Assembly: GCA_035236585.1 (NCBI GenBank)
Contig: CP141135.1
Location: 6,110,001 to 6,174,000 of the forward strand
From: Warburgia ugandensis
Lineage: Eukaryota > Streptophyta > Magnoliopsida > Canellales > Canellaceae
Length of the DNA: 64,000 nucleotides
Reading direction: 5' to 3'
Shown: piece by piece, positions 56,526 to 64,000 of the stretch
Layout: each line of letters begins with the position of its first letter
Position numbering within the stretch: the first letter of the stretch is position 1
Program-made: the position numbers and the translations under genes
Notes under the pieces: generated by a model
Databases searched by the model: none
Seen by the model: only the letters and a program-made list of their open reading frames with translations
Told to the model about the DNA's origin: nothing

Positions 56526-57182
56526 TTATTTCATGAGACTGCTCCTTTTCGCTGAATTTTAAGATGATCAGAAGCGGGTTTTGGGCTTCTTTGTCACTTG
56601 ATGTCAGTCTGCCAATAAAAGAATTTCTGCGTGGCTGTATATTTGTTTGCCAGGATAGCACCTTTCAGTCGAGCTGGTTTATCTGATGTGAGCACATGTT
56701 CGATGAGTATGGTTTTAGTTGCAGAACCAGCAGGTTTAGAGCATATTATTCCATATTCAATGCGTTGGTGAGTGATGCATCTGTTACATCAAAACCCCAA
56801 CCAAAAGGACGTTCCAATGGCACCTGCATTTGTTCTGAAAGGCGTTGTTTTTATCTTCATCTAAGCAAGCACCTTCTAGAATAAGATGAAATTGGCAGTG
56901 ACTTTCAGGTTTTTTAGAATCAAAGGCCGAAAATCATCAGGGTTGTGAAACACCAGAGCTTCAACAAATCACTTATGGCATGGTTAGACAGAGTTCATTT
57001 ACAGTGATTTCTGTACTGTTAGATTAGTATATGGAGTTGTTTACAATCAAAACGGGCCAGCGTCATGACTTGACAGTGCTTGTTTACGTCAATTTCTGCA
57101 CTGTTAGATTGATTTACTGCTTTGGAGGGGTTGTTGAAATTGAAAACCGGAAAACCAGCAAGGCCCAGTAACAACCTCGGCT
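56526..57182. other. Intergenic, no feature recognised
   Basis: Spacer between the MITE and the tandem repeats flanking the cyclin gene. Short open frames such as plus 56696-56884 lack any support. Confidence 0.4.
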
Positions 57183-57459
57183 CATCAAAAGGGCCTCAAT
57201 CAAGATTTAGCCTAAATGAGGGATTTGCCAGGCTGGTCGAACGAATCAAACCCACAAGCATCAAAAGATCAAAAGGTTATCACCTCACTGGGCTTGATTG
57301 GTTGAATCAGACCCACAACCATCAAAAGGGCCTCAATCAACTAGATAGATTTAGCCTAAATGAGGGATTTGCCAGGCTGGTCGAATCAAACCCACAACCA
57401 TCAAAAGATCAAAAGGTTGTCACCTCACTTGGCTTGATTGGTTGAATCAGACCCCAACC
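57183..57459. repeat. Two tandem units of about 138 bp
   Basis: Units 57183-57319 and 57320-57459 share CATCAAAAGGGCCTCAATCA, GAGGGATTTGCCAGGCTGGT and TGGGCTTGATTGGTTGAATC-like blocks. An open frame across them on the plus strand follows from the duplication and is not a gene. Confidence 0.9.
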
Positions 57460-57679
57460 ACAAGGTTGTAAAACTCCTCCTAGTCTGGCCTTTCTTCAAG
57501 CAGGGCACATGCCAGGCTTTTTTATAATATAGAACATGTTCTTTCAGGTTGATAAATAGATTTTACTTTCGCTGCACAATCCCTTTCTTCTCACCCAGAC
57601 TGATATTCTTCATAAGCCAGCGGGTGCAATTAAATTCAGATGCTTTGCTTAATTTTTTTATCGGATCTTCACAAAACAT

Positions 57680-58600
57680 ATCACACTGAAAACAATGAAA
57701 GCTTGATGGGGAGCACCCCAATTCCTTCACACAAACCGATATCACACTGTGGAAACATAGAAGCTTATCAATTGCAGACACCGGGTGCAGATGCTTTGCT
57801 CAATACTGAATTGGATCTTCGCAAACCAAACAGTGAAAACAATGAAGCTTGATGGGATCACCCCACTTCCTTCACAAACCAACATCACAATGAAAACAAT
57901 GAAGCTTGATGCACGCACTTTTTTCACAAGTCAAATAGCACACTGAAAACAACGAACTTCTTGTAAGATTCAGCACTGGCAGTACAAAGTACAAACCAAA
58001 TTACCTTTCGGGGAAAAACTATAAGCAAAGTAAATGAAAAGTTAATAACATTCATAGAAGACATCACGCTGTGAAAACAACGAAGCTTGATGCACGCACT
58101 TTTTTCACAAGCCAATAGCACACTGAAAACAATGAACTTCTTGTAAGATTCAGCACTGGCAGTACAAAGTACAAACCAAATTACCTTTTGGGAAAAACTA
58201 TAAGCAAAGTAAATGAAAAGTTAATAATATTCTTGGAAGACATATCCAGTCTGGCGATAGAACTTTCATAAAAAGCCTTCTTTGCCGTTCACAACACATT
58301 AGATCTATACACTGTTGTAAGTTATCAAACTCAGAGCAGAATCTGATAGCGAGGGCTGAATCATGTCAGTGTAAGATTCAGCACTGGCAGTACAAAGTAC
58401 AAACCAAATTACCTTTTGGGAAAAACTATAAGCAAAGTAAATGAAAAGTTAATAATATTCTTAGAAGACATATCCAGTCTGGCGATAGAACTTTCATAAA
58501 AAGCCTTCTTTGCCGTTCACAACACATTAGATCTATACACTGTTGTAAGTTATCAAACTCAGAGCAGAATCTGATAGCGAGGGTTGAATCATGTCAGTGT
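57680..58600. repeat. Mosaic tandem duplications downstream of the cyclin gene
   Basis: 58144-58371 and 58372-58599 are 228-bp direct repeats differing at about two positions. A partial third copy starts at 57964. Upstream, 57680-58130 has several copies of a GAAAACAATGAAGCTTGATG word and of GCACGCACTTTTTTCACAAG. Near identity shows the last duplication is very recent. The 3' untranslated region of the cyclin gene may extend into this block. Confidence 0.9.
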
Positions 58601-58933
58601 AAATGAATAGCCCTGAGACTCTTTATCAAAGGTTAAAACTTGCCAACACAACATCAGATCCTACCCCCACAAGTTATCAAACTCAAAGAGAACTGAATTT
58701 GATACTCAAAGCTGAATATTTAGATATTATTGATAGTTTTGAGAATATTCATCAAATAAAAACAAAAACGAAAAGAATAAACAAGTTCAGTCAACTTAGG
58801 TTGCATCTGCCAGCTTCTCTCAATGCATCTCCAGCAATAACGGATTCAGAGAACGAATGTAAGGAAGTTAGTTATTATAGAGTAAGTAACAAACCATCCT
58901 TCCAGAACATTTCCCATATGGAAAGTGCATTGA

Positions 58934-61900
58934 TTACCATCCCTGTGCTGTTAGAGTCTTGGTGTTGAAAAGAAAGCAGGCTGGTTTAGTTTTTGCTGCA
59001 TGTCCAAACTTGAGAGTACTATACTTCCGATGAACCCCTGTTAGCTTAGCAGTCGCTGCCTTTTTGTGAAATTCTACCATCAAGCTGGAGCACTCTCTGT
59101 AACACAACATATGGGGAAAGGAATAGCAACCACTCAGTAAAAATTCCTCTGATCAGATCAAATGAAAATTTTCAAATGGAAGGAGGAAAAATGAGAAAGA
59201 GAAGAGAGAGAAACTGACTGAAGTTGATCCTCTGGGTAGGTCGTATGGAATTCACTAGTCCTTGACCAATGCTTGAGTCCTTTCAGAGTGCACTGAGAAG
59301 TATAGATGGCAGCAGCCGCCAACATCGATGGTGGGAACTTGAGCATTTCATATTCCACGAGGCAGAGCTCGATCATGAAGAAAGACAGGAGTTCTAGCTG
59401 TTGGAATCAGAGTTACAGCCTCCTTAGAATCAAAATTCTATCAAATCATTTATAAATCAAAATTCAAAAGACGTGCATAGTTATACCTTCTTGTCCGATT
59501 GGGCTGCCTTTAGGAACCTCGTCATGAACACATAAGGAGTTGGCGCAAACATATTGAACTGTAAGGTGTTTATCATCAACTTTTCCTGCAAGAATTGTGT
59601 AACATGAATGATAAATTACTTATAATGTCAGAAATAATTAATTATTGTGAACAGGAAAATATCAGTTACTTGTGACGTGTTTACCATTGCTAGGACTTCA
59701 TCACGCGTGTATGCCCTATCTGAAATTAAAATCAGATCCTCAACAACAGGGACAGATACTTCTTCATACTTGCATGCCAAAAGCAATGCAGTTACTCCTA
59801 CCAACTGAAGCTTCTTTCTTACAACCTCCTGGCGCTCTAAGAATCTATCTATGAGATTCACAGTCGTATATAATGTCTCATCCATTAGTTCGAATTTGTA
59901 GTGGACCTGCATAAATGCTTTTTCAGTGAGTTACAGACCTCAAGCCAGAATTACCAAAGATCATGGGTTATCTTTCTTCTACCTCAATCAGCCAATCGAT
60001 CAAAATCGCCCTCATCTTCTCATTGATGTCAGTTTGTTGGGACATATAGTTTGGAGAGACGCAGCTAGAACTCTGTAGAAAAAGTGGGTTTGGTTTAGAT
60101 TCAGCCATATTATTTGTTTGTATAAATGGTGAGTACTGATCTACAACCATTTTAGATGGGAGACTTTCAAATGTGTAATAACAAGAAATTTGGGGTTCTC
60201 AGATTTCTTCTATTGGCACCCTTTAGCTTTGAGAAGTACAGGTAGCACCATTTTCAATCTATTTGATGTCAGTTTGTTGGGACATATAGTTTGGAGAGAC
60301 GCAGATAGAATTCTGTAGAAAAAAATGGGTTTGGTTTAGATTCAGCCATATTATTTGTTTGTATAAATGGCGAGTGCTGAACCACAACCATTTTAGAGGG
60401 GAGATAGGCACTTAACTGACTTGGCTAAGGGCTCTAAACCAGACTCTCGAATGTGTAATAACTGGTGAGTACTGAACCACAACCATTTTAGATGGGAGAG
60501 AGGGCTCTAAACCTGACTTTGGAATGTGTAATAACAAGAAATTTGGTCCTCAGATTTCTTTTAAATTTGGGACCCTTTAGCTTTGAGAAGTTCATGTACC
60601 ACTATTTTCTATCTATTTGACCACCTTCCTAATAAATTTCGTTTTACTTGCCTCTCAAAAATTTTAAAAAAATAAAAAAGAAAGAAATTTGGTTACAATT
60701 TGTGTGGAAATTAGCTTGGAATCCTGATAGACCATATAAATCTTAAAGAGTATTTTTATGTTAAAGATGGAATACTAAATATATGAAACTTAGAACTGGA
60801 AGTTCTTTATAACTGGAGACACTGAACATTTTGATGTCACAATCTGTTTCTCATTTTCAAATCTCTGCGTCATCAAAGAATAAATTTCGTTTTACTTGCC
60901 ACTCAAAAATTTAAAAAAAAATAAAAAAGAAATAAACTTGGTTACAATTTGTGTGGAAATTAGCTTGGAATCCTGATAGACCATATAAATCTTAAAGAGT
61001 ATTTTTATGTTAAAGATGGAATACTAAATATATGAAACTTAGAACTGGAAGTTCTTTATAACTGGAGACACTGAACATTTTGATGTCACAATCTGTTTCT
61101 CATTTTCAAATCTCTGCGTCATCAAAGAAGGCATGCATGTATGAGGTGATTGCCTATAATTTATAAGGGAGCATTTTATGTTGGCAAAGAGAGAAACTAA
61201 ACCACTATCAAATTTGGAAATCGATTTTGCATTAGAAAAAACAAATTTGGTCATAATTTGTGTAGAAATAACTTGGAATCTCTGCAGAAAATATGATGCC
61301 CAATTTCCTTCTAACCCTGATCTTCAGATAAAGCAATACTTAGAATGAGATTCACCTCTATTTGTTCGTGTAGAATGCATACTCTAATATAAAATCGGTG
61401 ATGAGATTTGTCGTCAAAACAAGAAACCAAGAACAGCTTCGAAAATTGATCATCATATGCTGACCAATCTAATTTCCATCTTCCACTAAAGCAACAGTTA
61501 AAAACTCAGCCGGAGGACTTACCTCTGATCGTTTATAAAAGGCAAAAATGTCTTCAACATAGTCAACAACAGCAAGAGGATTTTTAGAGTCACAGCTATC
61601 TATATCCGAAACAGTCTCCTCCACTAGATCTTCCATTTCGATTTCTTCGAGTTCCATGACACTCTGCAAGAGATTATGATAATTGTTGATATTTCTATGC
61701 CCATAAGTTTAAAACCCGCAGGAGAAAAATAGAAAGTTATTCAGTTTTAGATGAACCATTTCTTCATTTTCCTCCAAGACAGCTTCAGTGTGCTTGACAA
61801 AGGTTGGGACAGGATACTCATTAGCCTCCATGTAGTCATCATCATCTATAATTATAATGTTGTCTGATCTGTTTGAATTAGGCACTGACAAAACCGTTTT

Positions 61901-62594
61901 CTGCTTCTTATCATTTTCAACCAATTTGTTCTGTAACAAAGATTGGGAAGAGAATCAATACAAACAAGACCAAAGAGAATGCTATTTGGAGAAAAACAAG
62001 ACCACAGCAAAAATGGAAAGTTATCTGATATATCTCAAAACAACAGTACCTGACTACAAGGTTGTTGTTTGTTTGCTAATGTGGCAGCAAATTTCCTAAG
62101 AAAGCAGAGAGTAGAAGAATGTTCAATCAAAATAATGCATTTTTTACGAAAACAAAAGAAATTTCTAAATCAGAGCATCTTTCTGACCTCGTCATGGGTC
62201 GATTGCTGACAAAATCTTGTGGGTTCTTCCAATCGATGGGAGGCTTCCTGAAAATCGCAAGTGGATTAAGGACAACAGTGAGATAAAGAAACGTTACACA
62301 TTAGTGAAACTACGAGTCAGGTCTATGAATTACCCTGATAATCCTCTTTTGTTAACAGTACAATGTGGAGCACCCACTAAATTCTCTATGTCCCTCAAAG
62401 CTCTACGTCCTCCACCCATTGCAAGGCCTTTAGAAAATAAGAAGAAAAAAAAAACTAAGGGTTTTGCAGCTGAAATTCTGGTTAAGATTGTAAATCAAAA
62501 GACAGTTACAAACCTACAAAAAGGAAGGAAATTTTGTTGGTTTACCTTGCGAGGGTTTAATCACAGGCGGATTGTTCTCCTTGCAGAACTCCAT
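58934..62594 (-). CDS. CYCB2: B2-type mitotic cyclin (G2/M), 438 aa, 11 coding exons
   Basis: Coding exons on the minus strand: 62594-62546, 62427-62334, 62247-62188, 62095-62050, 61930-61757, 61663-61523, 60072-59983, 59906-59685, 59585-59487, 59397-59219, 59096-58934. All introns are GT-AG, phases agree, and the total is 1317 nt. The N-terminus carries a destruction box, RRALRDIEN (residues 24-32, RxxLxxIxN), the signal for APC/C-driven degradation. An acidic region with HTEAVLEE and EEIEMEDL is typical of plant CYCB2. The cyclin box holds [18 protein letters not shown] (MRAIL at 208-212, the CDK-contact and substrate-docking helix), then LLACKYEE, and a C-terminal cyclin fold ending GVHRKYS. 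The product should activate a CDKA/CDKB kinase at G2/M. The N-terminus is somewhat shorter than in some relatives. Promoter MSA elements fit M-phase expression. No defect is seen. Confidence 0.95.
60024..60620. repeat. 240-bp duplications in a cyclin intron, copying part of an exon
   Basis: 60024-60263 recurs, in part, from 60264 to 60404, and pieces of it recur again at 60464-60620 (GTGAGTACTGA, ACAACCATTTTAGATGGG, TAATAACAAGAAATTTGG). The first 49 bp of the unit are the 5' part of the exon at 59983-60072, so a second CTACAG acceptor with partial exon lies upstream in the intron at about 60312. It has no matching donor and should be skipped. Confidence 0.85.
60632..61129. repeat. Two tandem units of about 249 bp in the same cyclin intron
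   Basis: 60632-60879 and 60880-61129 are near-identical direct repeats (both contain TTAGCTTGGAATCCTGATAG and TCTCTGCGTCATCAAAGAA), differing mainly in A-run length. They lie in the 1450-bp intron 60073-61522, which is mostly built of duplications. Confidence 0.95.
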
Positions 62595-63140
62595 TTTTCT
62601 GATCTGCAGTGACCAGAGGATAAATAAACCTAATCAAGAAACTTCAAAAAATCAAGTTAACCCAAATCAAACAAAACCCACACAGAAAAGAAGGATAAAA
62701 ACCAAATCCCTGGAAAAAATCCACATTGGAAATCAATCAAATTATAACTCCCACATCCTCAAGCAATTAAAAACCAAAGAACTCGCTCACATCAGAAAAT
62801 CAATCTAACTACAAAACCAAAGTCTGCAAGAAGATCAAATCCAAAAAGAAAGCTCAAATCCCCAATGACGATCAAAACTCATAACAATTCAAACCCAAAT
62901 CGTAAAACCAATCTAATCCACCTCAGAAAATCTATCAAGCTCCAAGACCCCCTTCCCCCAAACCGATCAGAAACAAAAGATATGAGTAAATCCCAATCAG
63001 AAAACGATTTAAATCCACATTTCCTTAAACCCAAGTTTTACCACCTCCAGTTGTAACCCCCGAATTATCTAGATCCCTCCCGATCAGGTCGAAATTCCTT
63101 GCTATTCTGGCCGGAATTCCGATCGTAAATGGAGGAAATC
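62595..63140 (-). promoter_or_regulatory. Probable 5' leader of the cyclin gene, perhaps with an intron
   Basis: The start ATG is preceded on the minus strand by CACTGCAG then ATCAGAAAA, a plausible splice acceptor 12 bp upstream. Near 63050 CTGGAGGTGGTAAAA could be a donor. A leader intron of about 440 bp is therefore possible, but this is inference and no open frame here is supported. Confidence 0.35.
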
Positions 63141-63270
63141 AGCTAAGGGAGAAACCCCATCGAGTGAGGTTTCAATGGCATTTATCAAGCTCTCTGATTC
63201 TGTGCTTTCCGGTTTTGATTCATTCGAGAAATTAAAAGAAAGTAAAAGAAAAGAAATTGTGAGTCTGATG

Positions 63271-63273
<3 letters not shown>

Positions 63274-63329
<56 letters not shown>
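63274..63329 (+). repeat. (GA)28 microsatellite in the cyclin 5' region
   Basis: A pure 56-bp GA run (CT on the gene's strand), about 680 bp upstream of the cyclin start codon. CT-rich 5' leaders are common in plants, and GA repeats are bound by BPC-type factors. Any role here is inference. Confidence 0.95.
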
Positions 63330-63330
<1 letters not shown>

Positions 63331-63370
63331 GCAAATATCGGATATATGTCTGGAGTAGTCAGTTTAAATG

Positions 63371-63379
63371 CAACGGCTA
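63371..63379 (+). promoter_or_regulatory. MSA-type mitotic element (first)
   Basis: CAACGGCTA fits the M-specific activator core (YAACGGYYA) bound by three-repeat MYB (MYB3R) factors in B-type cyclin promoters. It lies upstream of the minus-strand cyclin gene; MSA elements are reported in either orientation. Confidence 0.6.
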
Positions 63380-63440
63380 GTTAATCACCGCCGTCTGATT
63401 TCAAGTTTAAAAGACACGTTGTTCCGTGTGGTCTTAAGTG

Positions 63441-63450
63441 CTAACGGTTA
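63441..63450 (+). promoter_or_regulatory. MSA-type mitotic element (second, near-perfect)
   Basis: CTAACGGTTA matches the MSA consensus CYAACGGYYA at every position. With the copy 62 bp away it forms the paired arrangement often seen in promoters of G2/M genes, which fits the cyclin gene starting at 62594. Confidence 0.7.
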
Positions 63451-63509
63451 CCTACCATGTGCTTTCAAAATTTTGAGTTGGCTACTTCTGGTGCATTCCG
63501 TGAGTTAGG

Positions 63510-63538
63510 GCTTGGGTTAAGGTTAGGGTTAGGGTTAG
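63510..63538 (+). repeat. Short telomere-like (GGTTAG)n stretch
   Basis: GGGTTAAGGTTAGGGTTAGG-type sequence contains three hexamer units of the TTAGGG type rather than the usual plant TTTAGGG. On the gene's strand it reads AACCCTAACCCTAA, containing the telo-box core found in promoters of genes active in dividing cells. Confidence 0.7.
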
Positions 63539-63539
63539 G

Positions 63540-64000
63540 TCATTTTTCCATTGCTTTTTTCTGCCATCCGCTCTCACGCTCTTGGCCACTTTCTCTTTTT
63601 CATTTTTCTTGGGAGCTTTTGATTGGTGTCGGTGGAGAACTTGATTTCAGACTTACGTAGATGGTTAGGGAGATATTGTGGGACCAGGTGTTAGTTGATA
63701 TTGATTGAGGGCTTTCCACGTTGCAATCTTGAGCTTTAATTGATAAGATTTAACGGTGATTAATGGCCTAAATGAGTTTGAGAAGTTCAACTAACAAATG
63801 TGGGACCAATGGTTGATCATCTGAACTTTTCATTTGGTGGGCCTCCTTGTGGGCCCTTTAGGAGCAGTGAATCTCTACCATTGGATAGTTTGGAGTTCTT
63901 GCCTTTCTTATTATCCCATGATTAATTCTAGGCTATCCGTGAACAATTGTTAATTTACTGATTAATAAATTTAATAGATCTTTTTTGCTGATATTATATT
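63540..64000. other. Distal cyclin promoter or intergenic sequence
   Basis: No gene recognised. GTGGGACCA, TTGATCATCTGAAC and GGTGGGCC blocks near 63800-63850 look like a diverged interspersed repeat, and similar wording occurs near 56130-56290. Confidence 0.4.

Noticed and set aside
57122-57445. 107-codon plus-strand frame
   Set aside because: It is made of two tandem 138-bp units, so its internal repetition is DNA duplication, not protein evidence.
58603-58968. 121-codon plus-strand frame
   Set aside because: It overlaps the last cyclin exon and its 3' untranslated region on the opposite strand, and has no recognised domain.
62217-62612. 131-codon plus-strand frame at the cyclin 5' end
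   Set aside because: It is antisense to cyclin exons 1-3 and their introns. The sense exons have correct splice sites and clear homology.
1-64000. CRISPR arrays, prokaryotic operons, organellar insertions, rRNA genes
   Set aside because: None of the expected signatures was seen. Repeats here are tandem duplications or transposon termini, and the gene structure is that of a plant nucleus.

Overview
This is a 64-kb piece of an AT-rich flowering-plant nuclear chromosome. The intron-rich G2/M cyclin gene, the GT-AG introns, Ty1/Copia and Ty3-like LTR elements, a TRIM, Au-type SINEs, an RTE-like LINE and MITEs all point to a plant. I saw no CRISPR array, prokaryotic operon or organellar gene. The spacer style and element mix would fit a magnoliid or another early-branching angiosperm, but the window alone does not fix the species. 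About two thirds of it is transposon fossil or repeat.

Layout. 1-2768: a long LTR running off the left edge. 3441-4308: a TRIM with three LTRs. 4640-4930: a CACTA transposase scrap. 5377-6272: a three-unit tandem repeat. 6600-7460: the 3' end of a Copia element. 8968-16100: a solo LTR of about 4 kb (TSD TACAC) with a second 3.1-kb solo LTR (TSD GCTAG) nested inside it. 17732-27788 and 45341-51081: two direct copies of a segmental duplication (about 5.3 kb without later insertions), each carrying a small membrane-protein gene. Copy 1 alone holds a 4.8-kb Copia element with a precise empty site in copy 2. Copy 2 alone holds two Au SINEs. 29190-30250: an RTE-like LINE remnant. 30887-33839 and 34371-37355: two related 2.95-kb solo LTRs in the same orientation, each with its own TSD. 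37768-38070 and 44026-44580: broken paralogues of the membrane-protein gene. 39850-40831: an inverted-repeat element holding a glycosyltransferase gene fragment. 51160-55226: a second broken Copia element. 55563-55815: remnant exons of an EF-hand gene. 58934-62594: an apparently intact B2-type mitotic cyclin with 11 coding exons on the minus strand, with MSA-type promoter elements upstream.

The only confidently functional host gene is the cyclin (438 aa, destruction box, MRAIL motif). The most plausible under-described material is the small membrane-protein family (two intact copies and two relics). I found no evidence of a new multi-gene system. The most instructive content is the relative chronology of duplication and transposition that the two duplicated blocks record.
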